Shown: piece after piece, positions 46,125 through 57,545 of the stretch | How positions within the stretch are numbered: position 1 is the stretch's first letter | Layout of the letters: each line of letters begins with the position of its first letter | From: Schistocephalus solidus | Taxonomy: Eukaryota > Platyhelminthes > Cestoda > Diphyllobothriidea > Diphyllobothriidae | NCBI GenBank assembly: GCA_017591395.1 | Contig: WEDG01011822.1 | Span: forward strand, 1 to 64,000 | Reading direction: 5' to 3' | DNA length: 64,000 nt | The notes under the pieces: generated by a model | What the model saw: only the letters and a program-made list of their open reading frames with translations | Told to the model about the DNA's origin: nothing | The model's database searches: none | Made by a program: the position numbers and the translations under genes

Positions 46125-49100
46125 CTATAAATCAGAGGAAAATTTCAGCTGACCAATCAGACGCGACTTCTGGAGAAGGTGGTTTTATGCAAAAGCAAGC
46201 ATGATAACTCACCGTTGATCTTGAAGCTTCTTGTAGGCCTGACGCATGAGGTACCCACGAATCTGGGCCTGGAAGAAGGAAATGATATTGGAGAGCTTCT
46301 CATCACGCATATCTTCTAGTTCTGCCAGAATACCCGCCTTGAAGAACACCTTGGTATTTCCACACTGGTAGGTCTCCTTTTCCAGTTGGCAAGCCTCAAG
46401 GATCTTTTCGGTGACTTGTTTTCCTTCAACAAATCCAGCAGGAATCACATTCGGAGCAAGGATGGAGTACCTACAGCACACCCAAAATAAGACTGGTCTA
46501 AGGACACAGAAGGTCAATGCAGAAAGACAGCATAGTTGATATTAAAGGTCGCCAGTTCTGACCGTTGTTTGAATTCCGAGTAAACCATCCTGTTTGGGAA
46601 GCCTTTTCGGCAGATACGGATGCCTTCCAGCACACCATTGCAGTGAAGTTGATGCAAGACGAGGTGGGCATCAACGACACCTTAAGCAGAAATGAAGGAG
46701 TAGTGTGAAGATCAGATAGTCAACAACAAGTGGCAGCAATAGCCTAAAAGTGTAAAGTTCTGCAATTAACACACCTTAACCTAATTTCTGTCGACCAACA
46801 TGACACTGCCAAGCCATGGCACATAACGAGTATGCAGAAACACGCTCTATTGATAACATCTGTGACCGTGGTTAGGAAGACTGCTAACTGATGGGATAAC
46901 TCGGTCCTCCTCGTAGGCTACAATGGCTGTTTCCTCATAATTCTATTTAACACTGCTACTTACTACTGAGAAGTAGGTAGTATTGTTTTGGATGACAGTT
47001 CCACGGTCGATGTCGACGACGTCCACTGTGGGCCCCACAACAGGCTGAACGCAGGGACTATGACTTGTCCAGCATTATGTAGTTTACAGTTATAGCAGAC
47101 TTACACCGCATTCACCAAACTCTCTCCTTCCAGTGTCATAATCAAGTTAAGAAGACCCAAGGCGGGAGAGGGCGCAGGTAGCTAGTGCGAGGTGAGTCTG
47201 TACCTAGGCGTGCCACCACACCAGCTTTCTCGTGGCGAGTAGTCCACTTTGACCGAATTTATCGACTCGGTGTCATTACGCACCGTAATACACAACTTAA
47301 CCGATGGTCTAACAGCAGCCTTTGGTTTCATAGGTTACCCAACAAATAACGGTACCCAGTCAGGCTTACTCAGTTGTTGTAAATTTTAATATGAAGTAAA
47401 GTCAAGTTCAACGCAAATAAATTTCCAAGCTAACTCACCTGGCTGCTTGAATTCGTTGGGCACAATGCAACGAATAAAGTGCGGGCTTGTGCTCATCAAA
47501 TTCTTCATCAACTTGTTCAACGATTCCTGTCAAGTCGCAAAAATAGGTACTTGATGAGAAATCTCTGAGTAGTGAATCAATCAGTAGGAAAACATGCATC
47601 ACTATAAATTACGGAGAAAACGGTTGGCATGCCTTGGAGGGCGTGATGTGAGTGAACAACAAGGGTGGAGGAGGATGCTGACCTGGTGAGGATGACGACT
47701 ATGGTGGCATGCGTTGGGTGGGCGTAAACTACTCCAATGCCCAGTTAAACTAATCTAGACTGAGTTTGAACTAGGTGAACTAAGTAGACGTGGGGGTGTG
47801 CAGAGACACCGCCTCTGACTATGGTAACACAGACTAGGCACGCGCATGACTATAATTTAGTTGCAGGTACTTTGTGCGTCGCTGAAATCGTCTGCATTGC
47901 ACCGCCTTTCCTCCGTTTCGTGGTTCCGTCGTCTGCAACAAATTCAATCGCCACGCAATACGTTACGAAAAGAACCACAAAAACAATAACAACAGTAGGA
48001 CAGGACGGGGACGCAGCCCACACACGAACACGCCCACACAGAACGGTGAGGGCAGAGGAAAGGGAAAATAGTTTGGAAACATGCTATTCAATTGTAAGTA
48101 GTATGCATAGTAGTCTATATCACCTGGATAAAAGAGAGTAAATTAGGCACAACTGTATACCTGGAGGCGGAGAGAACAGATGGGCTACCAGAGTTTCCTT
48201 GGACTCTTGCAGAAGACCCACCACAGTCTCATTGACAGGGTCTTTGTTCTTTTCCAGCCAGCCCGAGATGTTGTAGGGAACCTAGGCGCACAAAACTGAA
48301 AAATTAGCTACGAGGAAGCAACAATCACCGCGGAGGGGCTGAATCAGTTAAGGGTGTTAACTCACACTGCCTGCATAGTGGTGCAGCTCGAAGTGAGCCT
48401 CCTTCTGGCCCGGCTTGGGTGGCTTAGGTTTGCTGAAGTTGGGGCTCTTGCCGAGATGATTATCGTACAGCTTAGCCTTGAAAGTCTGATCGGTGGCCTT
48501 GGGGAACATGCACTCCTCTTCCAGAATGGACAGGATACCCATGGGCTAAAAGAAACGAGCAGAAAAGTTAGACGCTTTCATGTGGGCGGTAAAAAAAGCG
48601 CTGCTCCAACCAAACCAACCTTTTCAATTAACTCAATGCAGGCCTGCAAGTCCATGCCGAAGTCGATGAAAGTCCACTGAATGTTCTCCTTCTTGTACTC
48701 TTCCTGCTCCTGCACGAACATGTGGTGGTTGAAGAACTGCTGCAGACGTTCATTCGTGTAGTTGATGCAGATCTGTTCGAAACCGTTCTCCTACAATGTC
48801 CAAGATAGTTTTTTTTTTCTATAAACTGCCTCAAAAAGACCTATTAAAGCAGTAGTTCCACCTGGAAGGTGGGTGGCGCTTACGTCGAAGATTTCGAAGC
48901 CTGCAATATCCAGCACACCGATGAAGTACTGGCGCTTGGCCTTGGTGTCCAGGGTCTTGTTCACACGCAGAACCAGCCAAGTGAAGAGACGGCTGTAGAG
49001 AGATTTGGCCAACGCGTGGACGGCATAGTTAACTTGGTCAAGGTTCTGACCCTTGGTGACGTACTCATTCCCGACCTTGACCTTGGGCTTCAGGAAGGAG

Positions 49101-51785
49101 TTCAGCAGGTCCTTAGCATTGACACCAAGCAGGAAGGCAACCTTTTCGGCCTCAGCCGTGCCGTCGGCCTCGGCCTGTTCCTCACGCGGTCTTTGTTTGA
49201 ATTTCATTTCACCCATGTTAAGGATTGAAGTTGTGCACTTGAAAAGGGACATGCGCTCGTCGTTTGTGAAGCCGAGGATGTCGATAGCTTCCTAAAGGGG
49301 GAGAGGGGATTTAAGAGGGGTTAATTAAGCTAGAAAGCCAAAAATGAAGGAGTAGAAGAATATAAGAAAAGTGTCGCGGTACGTACATCAGTAATTTTCA
49401 GTTCGTCAGAATCATCGACGCCGTCGATGGTCAGCTCGCCCTGATTGATGAACGAGTAGAGCGCTGGGTCGGGAGAGACCAACAGCTTGTCTGCAGAAGA
49501 AAAATAGTGTTGGCTATGGCCATGTTTTAAAACAACCAAACCCTATACTTATATTGCACCCTGGATACTCACCGTGATATTTCTTGCCATAGTCTGAAAG
49601 CAGTTGGTAGAAGATATGGAAGTTTCGTTCTCCCTTCATTTGTGAGGTGACGCGGGATTTTTCCAGCAGATCTGGGATGGGAAACAAAGTCAGATTTAAA
49701 AAATAGAACTTACAGAACTCGATATCAGCGCCGGCGATCTTGCCCGTAGTTCCGAAGTGAATACGGATGAACTTTCCCTAGAACAGCAAGAAATGAAAAC
49801 GTTGGGAAACAAGTAATGAAATGTCTTACGAAACGCGATGAGTTGTTGTTTCGAGTTGTTTTGGCATTGCCGTAGGCCTCCAAAAGAGGGTTGGCCTGCA
49901 CAATTTGGTCTTCCAGAGAGCCCTGGAAGAGAAATGAGAAAAAAGAAGGGTTTGAAGTAGTCAATGTTACAGTAATTGTCAATTTTTCACGCAGGCACAC
50001 TTAATACCTTCTTGTCGATCATTTCCTCATCCTTTTTGCTGCCAGCAGTAACGTAGGCAAAGTAGGAAATAACTTTTTTCGTGTTTTCAGTCTTTCCGGC
50101 ACCGCTCTCACCACTGAAATGGTAAATGTCATGCATAAGTTCGAACCACGAAAATGACATCAAAGCCTAGGACAAAAAAATTACTTACGTGATCAAAATG
50201 GACTGATTTTCGCGATCTAAAGGGGAAAGATGAGATTTATGTAGAAGCATTCCGCAGAAATTAGGCGTTAACTCTTGATGCATCTGAACTTACCAGCCAG
50301 CATATTGTGGTAGGCGTTGTCAGAAATGGAGAAGATGTGTGGTGGCATCTCAGCCCGTCGCTTGCCTTTATATTTAAGTGCGACCTCAAACGTGTAGATT
50401 GGGAAGCGTTTGTAGGGGTTAACTGTCACACAGAAAAGCCCCGAATAGGTCTATAGGGGGTAGAGACACAACTGTCAAGACTAGACAAACGGTGGTTAAT
50501 AAACATTCCAGTAGAATTACTACTGCAAATTAATCAGTAACAATATATAATATGATAACTTACATAGATCAATTGCTTGTAGTAGCGGGCCCGAAGATTC
50601 TCCAGAATGGAGGCGTCGTTCAGGAAGGTGAGATCAGCCATGTCCTCACACATTATGAATTTGGGTGGATTAACCTGTTGTAGGTCGTCCTTCTTTATTT
50701 GTTTAGTCTAAAACACGGAAATTCGCATGGAGCTATCAGCGAACTTTGAAAGCATAATTACGCAGCAAGGCCTGAATATGCGAGCGAGTATTTACTGACA
50801 ATCCGAGGAGGTATAATGAAATGGTGCTAAGACTAACTTGTCATTGAGACAAGGTCGCAGAAAGCAGTTTGTGATACAAGCACACCATGATCAAGAGAGA
50901 GAGAGATGATACGGGAAATATTCCGACGAATGTGGCGTTGGACAAAAACAGACCTAAAATTTGCGTAGTTCTATGTGGTCTGGGAGCGCTCTACATTGCC
51001 GAATTCCCTCATGCCTAAGTTCCATACAAATTTTGCTTACTTAAAACCGTATTTTTTCGATTTTCCAACGGGTTCTGTTCAAATCTGAAAGATAAAATTA
51101 TGATTGTTTTAGATCCCTTTTCGAAAACGAAGAAACGAATTGCCTGGCCTTGAAACAACTAGAAAACGGTGCAATGCTATTGGCTGCCCTCCTAGGCCAA
51201 TGACGCCACCCAAACCCGTAAAAGTCCGCACAATACAAGGCTTAACGTTGGATGTAACGCGATGCTAATCGTGTAGATTGAACAGGTGCATGCAACGCGC
51301 TCTAATAGCAGAGGCCACTAAGGAAATTATAAAAAAATAGTACTTAGCATACTTCTGGCTGGAGAACTGCTTTTATGGAAGGCTGGAATATAATAGCTTA
51401 GAGGGAAATTCGACTGCTTGCCGCTCATAAGCTGCACTTATGCAGCCATCAGCCAAGAACTTCGGGACAGAACATGATTGAAGTAGGCGACGGAGGCTTA
51501 GGGCAAACTAGGAGTTCAATTTAGTTTCTTCGAAGATGACCTTAAAGAGGGGGGGACAGCTTCGTACACGAGCATTTAATCAGGCGACCAACTCACGTTT
51601 CCATCCTTCAGCTTGACGGTGACGGAATCGCCTGTGGACTCGATAATGTCCGCCATCACGTAGCCTTCCTTGTCATCCTCCACCCAGGCCACTTTCTTCG
51701 AGTCAAAAGACTTCGATTCCATCTCCTTGAGCAGGGCCTTGCGGTCCACTCCGAGGTACTTGAAGTCAGGATCAGAAGGGTCCAT
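39964..51785 (-). CDS. MHC: Muscle (class II) myosin heavy chain, complete gene in 26 coding exons
   Basis: Motor protein of muscle thick filaments: ATP-driven movement on actin plus rod assembly. Exons in order: 51785-51597, 50707-50564, 50450-50294, 50216-50189, 50113-50008, 49922-49830, 49777-49714, 49671-49573, 49490-49387, 49291-48884, 48790-48620, 48545-48366, 48281-48161, 47932-47871, 47526-47439, 46680-46563, 46470-46213, 46124-45449, 45353-45038, 44923-44691, 44605-44527, 42528-41742, 41648-40954, 40851-40507, 40405-40127, 40008-39964. Every junction is GT..AG with matching phase. The total is 5,845 nt, which is 1,947 codons and a stop plus one surplus base in exon 19, the usual length for the family. 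The first codons read [15 protein letters not shown], as in other flatworm muscle myosins. A single gene copy and no alternative exon sets are visible. Which muscle type uses it cannot be told from sequence. Confidence 0.96.
40127..40142 (-). other. Two in-phase donor sites for exon 25
   Basis: GTATGT after CACGCT (exon end 40127) and GTGAAC after TCCGCG (exon end 40142) differ by 15 nt and both keep the frame into exon 26. Use of one or the other adds or removes VNSHA in the tailpiece. GTATGT is the better match to a donor. Confidence 0.45.
42529..44526 (-). other. Largest myosin intron (about 2 kb) with embedded repeats
   Basis: Lies between exons 21 and 22. It contains a copy of the dispersed repeat also at 1985-2520 (43590-43880). 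43080-43130 (GACAAAACTAAACAACCCGT context) also matches 63240-63290. No alternative myosin exon is visible in it. Confidence 0.75.
43590..43880 (+). repeat. Dispersed repeat, single-block copy
   Basis: Ordered matches to 1985-2520: CTTCACGCTTCTGGTCAATT, TTGGCATTGG, CTGATTGGTTGCAG, ACGGCAACTGTTTGCACAGC, AGTAAAATCTGGTCCAACCC and TTGACTTCTGATT. The 111-bp block is present once and is diverged. Confidence 0.7.
45285..45293 (-). other. Single-base frameshift in myosin exon 19
   Basis: In the gene's sense the DNA reads AAACGGAAAAGTTGAGGGC. With three A instead of four the rod continues [14 protein letters not shown]. As written, it reads KRKS and stops (TGA 45287-45285) after residue 1,044. The surplus A lies in a four-A run (45290-45293). 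Confidence 0.9.
46213..51785 (-). CDS. MHC: Myosin motor domain and lever arm (exons 1-17)
   Basis: Residues 1-797. Visible elements: SH3-like N-terminus (residues about 30-80), P-loop GESGAGKT (174-181, exon 5), switch I NNNSSRF (233-239, exon 6), switch II DIAGFE (456-461, exon 10), the lower 50K segment with [17 protein letters not shown] (exon 11), loop 2 [11 protein letters not shown] (exon 14, lysine/arginine-rich actin-binding loop), [11 protein letters not shown] (exon 15), SH1/SH2 cysteines 695 and 685 in [18 protein letters not shown] (exon 16), the converter, and an IQ motif in [19 protein letters not shown] (exon 17). All nucleotide-contact residues I can see are conserved. Exon 4 has only 28 nt ([10 protein letters not shown], with both ends split), and exon 14 has 62 nt. 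Confidence 0.95.
47105..47235 (+). repeat. Fragment of the RTE-tail/satellite family inside a myosin intron
   Basis: CAAGTTAAGAAGACCCAAGG, GGAGAGGGCGCAGGTAGC and AGGCGTGCCACCACACC align in order with 10555-10640 of the copy A tail. It lies antisense to the myosin gene, in the intron between exons 15 and 16. Confidence 0.7.
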
Positions 51786-51933
51786 GTTTCTTGTAATGCA
51801 GTAAGTTCGCCCTTCTTTAGCCCAAAACAGAAGACAAAAAGGGGATAGGTTAGAAAACGGTTTTAAATTTTAGGACGTAGCCCTGGTGAAAATTAAACAG
51901 GGTTGGCACACATTGCGGTGCTCCGCCACTCAC

Positions 51934-52040
51934 GTTAGCACAGATAACTGTCCTATCCGAAAGTCTTGCACGAAGAACCCGAAGCGAGAAGAGCGACAGA
52001 GGTAGACGCAACTGCGCGTCCGTGTGTAGCCAACCGTGCG
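51934..52040 (-). other. Probable first, non-coding exon of myosin heavy chain
   Basis: A donor AAC|GTGAGT ends at 51934 (ACTCAC at 51928-51933 on the plus strand), about 100 nt downstream of where transcription should start from the TATA box. The matching acceptor lies just upstream of the ATG exon, at about 51805-51825 (CTAAAG|AAG or AAAGAAG|GGC). The start site is inferred from the TATA position. Confidence 0.6.
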
Positions 52041-52066
52041 ATAACCGTTTCCCCGGCCCCCGTGGG

Positions 52067-52148
52067 TTATATACCCTGTGAGTAAGTCACCGATACTGCT
52101 CTTTGATTGGCTGCCGCAAGCGTGTCTCTTCATGTTGAATATGATTGG
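52067..52148 (-). promoter_or_regulatory. Core promoter of myosin heavy chain: TATA box and two CCAAT boxes
   Basis: In the gene's sense: CAGCCAATCA (plus 52144-52148 is ATTGG), CAGCCAATCAAAG (plus 52106-52110) and TATATAA (52067-52073), all within 85 nt. The ATG is about 285 nt further on, after a small intron. The spacing fits a conventional RNA polymerase II promoter. Confidence 0.7.
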
Positions 52149-52326
52149 CTGTTGCTGCTTCTGCTGCTGTCGTACGCGCCGGGCGGTGGTCATCACCGCG
52201 GTTGCAACAGAGAGGCTGGTGCCTCCGGTGAAAGATGGGATCAATGGATGGGACGCCGAGAGGACGGGAGACGGCGCCAATCAACGTCCGGTAGTTAGGC
52301 TTTGGATGACCTGCGAGTGATGTGTC

Positions 52327-52330
<4 letters not shown>

Positions 52331-52398
<68 letters not shown>
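52331..52398 (+). repeat. (TG)34 microsatellite
   Basis: 68 bp of perfect TG dinucleotides, about 260 bp upstream of the myosin TATA box. Threonine-histidine and cysteine-valine frames through it are artefacts. Confidence 0.98.
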
Positions 52399-52403
<5 letters not shown>

Positions 52404-52404
52404 G

Positions 52405-54038
52405 CGGCCGAGGGAAAGTAACGAGTTTATTTGACTACGTGACCCAGGCAAAAGCCGTAGGCAGAGTATGGCCCCTATTGCGGCCTCACCATGCGCACGC
52501 TGCACAACTTGCATTTTGGCGTGGACTGGAAACAAATCGAAGCTGCCGCTCACTGAATTTATCGTCAGGTGCATTGGGGCACATAAAGTCCCAAACCGGC
52601 GGCGATTGTGCTCCTAGTTTGCACCCACGGAATGTGGGGGGGGGGTGTAGACGAAACATTTTACAGAAATTCCAATTAAAATTTATAGTTAAAATGGCTA
52701 AAGTTGCAAGGCCTGTTCTGTACGAGTGGAAGACAGCTATTCATACATATCCCTGGGGTTGTAGGCCATTTTTTAACCTTAATTAGCCCAACGACTTGGG
52801 TCGGATGGTCGTTCAATAATTTGTCAAGAAACTGCAAGCTGACAGAAATCACATGAGGCCTGGAAGGTTGGGAGATTTCCCTACCGATACGAATTAGGCT
52901 TAGTGGGATCTTGCATCAGCAACGACCTCGGTAACGTAAAGGTTTGAAGTTCAAACTAGAGTCACTGCTTGGGAAAATGCCAACCTACTTAGTGCATACA
53001 AAACATTTTACTGGTAGATTTAAAGGTGAGGATGTTAGTCAGCTGAAGATGACAACTACTCAGCTACTTTCAGACGAGATTACACCCTTCGTGGTAAAAC
53101 CTTAAGTGACCACAGAAACCACCTGAGAAGGTCTTCGGGGGGGAGGGCAGTACAGTGTCGAAGTCGTCATCGCTGCGTCATGCAGCAGCCAAAAATCTCG
53201 GGAATACATGATCGGGCCTTTGGGTCGGTGCCTGTGCTCAGAGTACTATGAAGCCATTGAAAATTAAAGTGAAATATTCTGCTCACTTTTCGGTTGGCAG
53301 GTCTGACCATTGCACGATTGGTTCACACAAACTGAGAGTATTCACAGTAAATGGTTCATAGGAAAACCAAGTTTGAACCTGACTTGGGATAGAGCACTTT
53401 ATGCTCAGTGAACGTACCCTTATAAATTGAGAAAAACTATCAACCATCCATTTCAGATGGACTCTTGATAATTAGTCTTCCCCGTGTATCGAGATCTGTA
53501 CTTTGGTCGTGAAATAAAAAGGGATTCCGGCAAAAACTGCACGCCTCAACTCGTGAGCATTAGAGGTGATGAAAGCAGTCTCGTTTTAACCGACAGCACA
53601 CGCTTCAAGTAGCGTGAACGTGGTTCTAAACGAAGAAGACGTGATAGGCAAGGCAGGGGGGCACAGATTAGCTTGTAGGAACTCACAAAACGACATAATT
53701 TGTATTAATTTTCTGTCAGAAATCTATAAAAAGGCGGTATAAAACATTAAAACCTAGCTGAGGAGGCAGCAGCAACTTGATCAGACGAAACCTCCTTCCC
53801 AGTCAGAGATTTGAAAGGGAGGTAAAACATGAGAGTTCAATCTCAGATGGATAATGGCAAGATTTCCTGCCTGAGAATCCGGAGTAATCTTGACCGCGGA
53901 TACTCCAACAACAGTAGCCTGCCAAAGTCAATTTCTCGGGCATACAGAAGGCCTAGCGTTGGATCGCTGAATCGATGGAAGCCGTCGACTAAATGACAGA
54001 CCAAAACTTGACCGGGGAATTGGAAACAGGCAGTCACT
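52405..54038. other. Unassigned intergenic DNA
   Basis: Lies between the myosin promoter and copy B. No recognised gene, and only short frames. 53172-53186 repeats a GCTGCGTCATGCAGC palindrome also seen at 44364-44378. Confidence 0.45.
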
Positions 54039-54050
54039 ATTTGGGGTCCG
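54039..54050 (+). repeat. Left target-site duplication of copy B
   Basis: ATTTGGGGTCCG at 54039-54050 recurs at 59415-59426, directly outside the two element ends. The first A may belong to the element's 3' end instead. Confidence 0.92.
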
Positions 54051-54626
54051 TGGGTGTAGAAGTACTAGTTAGGGGTAGCACCACACAGATAGCATTTGGT
54101 CGCTCCATATGTCTCGTACAGGTGGTGAATGCTCCTGTGGCCGCCTCTAACTGGTACCCAACTCTCACCTGTGGCTCCTCGAAGTTGGGTTCTTCCCAGC
54201 GGCCACACCCCGGGCAACCGTCACGACCAGCGGGATAAACCAGGTGAGGGTCTCCGGTGTTGTGTGCGCCTCCACACCCGGTATGTCTGACTCCCGAACT
54301 TCCCACCTCCCCCCTCTCAAAAAGTCCTACGGTGGGAGCGACAGCAACCCCGTAGGCGGCCCAGGCTAACTCGGGTCGTTCTCCCACTAAAACAAATCCG
54401 TGACCCATAGTGGAGTTCGGCAGCCGTCTGGAATGTCGGCGCAGCCCTATTTAGGGACAGCACGGCTTGCCTCCTCGCGGAGGAAGGGGCTAGAAAAGGA
54501 GCCCTAAACAAATGCTGGGTATCACGTCTTCTGCAGCCGGCCACGACTCGCAGATCGCAAAATACGCGGTCGTAAAACTCAAACAAACAACAATACACCC
54601 CGTCCCCATCCCCCTCGCCATACCCT

Positions 54627-54666
54627 CCAGGCTGCTCGGGTGAGTCCACTCACACAAGCAGCCTGG
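54627..54666 (+). promoter_or_regulatory. Conserved 40-nt hairpin at the ORF start, copy B
   Basis: Arms CCAGGCTGCT and AGCAGCCTGG enclose a second inverted pair, GTGAGT-CC-ACTCAC. The equivalent in copy A is 14303-14342. Role unknown. Confidence 0.7.
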
Positions 54667-54753
54667 AATGTTCGTTCCATTTAAGACCATCCTAGAAGCA
54701 ACCGGCTGGAACGGAGGACGGCGCTAGTCGCTCGGGAACTGGCACGCTACAAG

Positions 54754-55870
54754 GTGGACATTGCTGCTCTCAGCGAAACCAGATTCTCTGAGCAGGGTCA
54801 GCCGGAGGAGGTGGGTGCCGGCTACACCTTCTTCTGGAGTGGCCGGGCAAAGGCAGAGCGACGCGATGCTGGTGTTGCCTTTACCATCCGGAACGACATC
54901 ATGGGACGTCTGCCCTGTCTGCCGCAGGGTATAAATGATCACCTGATGAGCCTCCGCCTGCCACTTCGGGGAGACCAGTTCGCCACAATCATCAGCGCCT
55001 ACGCTCCCACAATAACGAGCTCTGATGCGGCGAAGGACAAATTTTACGAGAACCTGCACGCCCTGCTGGCGACTGTGTCGAAGGTGGACACGTTAATTGT
55101 CCTTGGTGTCTTCAATGCCCGCGTCGGGACAGACTACGCTGCCTGGCAGGGAGTGTTGGGTCCCCACAGTCTCGGTAGCTGTAACGATAACGGCCTCCTT
55201 CTTCTGCGCACGTGTGCGGAACACCGTTTCCTGTTGACCAACACCTTCCACCTTCCGACGCGGGAGAAGGCCAGGTGGATGCACCCTCGGTTGCGGCACT
55301 GGCATCTGATGGACTATGTTCTCGTCCGGAGGCGAGATCGACAGGACGTGCTGGTAACCAAGGCGATCCGTGATGCCGATGGTTGGAGAGATCACCGCCT
55401 CGTCATCTCCCAGATGAGGCTCCGACTGCAACCCCGACGAAGGCCCCAAGGTAAGAGGACGCCAGGTAAGTTAATTGCACTTTTATTAAATTTGCCTGCT
55501 CACTGTTTTGATTTCAGCAACCAAATAACAGAGAAACTGGAGGAGCTGCATGCTCCAGCTGATAATGCTACCGTGGAGACACGATGGTGTCAACTGCGAA
55601 ATGTCATCCAGTCCACTGCTCTCGAAGTCCTCGGATGCGCACACCGTCAACACCAGGACTGGTTTGACGACAATGACGCCGACAGCAGCAACTTACTCGC
55701 GGAGAAGAATGGACTACACAAAGCCTACATGGACCTTCGGACTGACGCCACCAAAGTTGTCTTCTTCAGATGCCGGCGCCTTGTACAGAAACGGCTGCGG
55801 GAGATGCAGGATGCTTGGATGATCCGAAAGGCTCAGGAAATCCAGGGGTATGTGGACCGGAATGAAATGA
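54754..55870 (+). pseudogene. Endonuclease and connector of copy B
   Basis: The endonuclease frame is open with [26 protein letters not shown] and DHRLVIS motifs. The catalytic block reads [10 protein letters not shown] where copy A has [10 protein letters not shown], so the essential Asp is Val. The frame opens at 54754 but similarity to copy A begins upstream, near 54640, where a stop separates it. The connector that follows ([34 protein letters not shown]) is typical of RTE-type linkers between endonuclease and RT. A one-base slip at about 55,872 moves the continuation ([20 protein letters not shown]) to another frame. Confidence 0.88.
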
Positions 55871-55874
55871 AAAA

Positions 55875-57151
55875 TTGTTCAAAATCATCAAGGCCATCTA
55901 CGGCCCGTGTATCAAGGGGACCGCACCGCTGCTCAGCTCTGACGGCATAACACTGCTGACAGAGAAATCGCAAATTCTAAAGCGCTGGGCCAAGCACTTC
56001 AGAAGTGTCCTTAATTGCTCATCAGCCATCTCCGATGCTGCCATTGACCGGCTCCCTCAAATGGACACGAAAAATGACCTGGATCTGCCGCCTTCCCTAC
56101 CAGAAACCATCTGGGCCGTGCAGGAGATTTCCAGCGATTAAGCACCGGGAGCTGACGCAATCCCACCGGAAGTCTACAAGCACGGTTGGCCCCGGCTGAT
56201 GGTAGAACTCACAACAGTCTTCCAGGAGATGTGGCACCAAGGACAAGTCCCTCAGGATTTCAAAGACGCAACCATCGTCCATCTCTACAAAAGGAAGGGG
56301 AACCGGCAACTCTGTGATAATCACAGAGGCATCTCGTTGCTCAAAATCGCCGGGAAGATCATCGCCCGTATCCTTCTCAATCGTCTGAACGGTCACCTAG
56401 ATCAGGGCCTGCTCCCGGAAAGCCAATGTGGCTTCCGCCGACACCGCGGAACAACCGATATGATCTTTGCCGCCCGCCAGCTACAAGAGAAGTGTCAGGA
56501 GATGCGAACTCACCTATACACTACCTTCGTGGATCTGACGAAAGCCTTTGACACGGTGAATCGCGACGGACTGTGGAAAGTCATGCAGTAATTTGGTTGT
56601 CCTGAGCGGTTCACGCACATGGTGAGTCAGCTTGATTACGGGATGATGGCGCGCGTCACTGACAATGGGATGGTATCCGAGCCTTCACAGGGACCAACAG
56701 AGTGAAGCAGGGCAGCGTATTGGCTACCACCCTGTTCAGCCTCATGTTCTTGGCTATGCTGATGGACGCCTATCGTGATGAGCAGCCTGGTATCCGCATC
56801 GCCTACAGAACTGACGGGTACCTTCTCAACAGTCGGCGTATGCAGGCTTCAACACGCGTGTCTACAACTACAGTCCATGACTTGCTCTTCGCGGACGACT
56901 GCGCCCTTAACACCGTGACGGAGGAGGACATGCAATGGAGCATGGACCTCTTCGACGCAGGCTGTGCCGAATTTGGATTAACAATCAGTACAGCCAAAAT
57001 GGTTGTCATGCACCCGCCGCCACCCAGCGTGGAATACAATGCTCCCCGAATCAATGTCAACGGTACTCAACTCAAAAACGAGGAAACCTTCGCTTATCTA
57101 GGAACACGCTGTCACGCAACACAAAAATCGATGACGAGGTTCCCCAACTGA
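55875..57151 (+). pseudogene. Reverse transcriptase of copy B
   Basis: Pieces in order: [20 protein letters not shown], then TAA at 56139-56141, then 56199-56591 with [40 protein letters not shown] and TFVDLTKAFDTVNRDG (block A). After TAA at 56589-56591 and a frame change near 56,680 comes 56702-57151 with the end of block B (KQGSVLATTLFSLMF) and block C LLFADDCALNT, where both catalytic aspartates survive. It breaks again at about 57,105 in the YLG-TLSRN segment. Confidence 0.88.
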
Positions 57152-57545
57152 TCTCTGAAGCTAGTCAGTCCTCCATATGGAATCGCCACGGTAATCACCT
57201 GAACACAAAACTGAAGATGTACAAGGTCGTCGTCTTGACGAAACTCCTTTACGGAGCGTAAACCTGGACCGTATAATCGAACCAAGCCAGGAAGCTGAAT
57301 CACGTCCATCTCAGCTGCCTCCGCAGAATACTGAAGATGAGATGACAAGACAGGATCCCTGACAGGAAGTCCTGGAGCAGACCGAAATCCTCAGCATCCA
57401 CGCCATGCTGAGGCAAGTGCAGCTGCGATGGAGCGGACACCTGGTAAGAATGGACGACGAGCGACTACCCAAACGAATTTTCTACGGAGATGTCGCTACG
57501 GGTGCTCGCCGACAGGGAGGTCAAAAACGACGCTACTAGGCCACT

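Noticed and set aside
52322..52574. Open frames through the TG microsatellite on both strands
   Set aside because: The repeat alone keeps the frames open, and the predicted peptides are Val-Cys or Thr-His repeats.
55458..55520. Intron-like segment in copy B (GTAAGT ... TTTGATTTCAG, 52 nt)
   Set aside because: The reading frame is continuous with it included, and removing it creates a stop shortly after the junction. The segment looks like ordinary connector coding sequence of the family.
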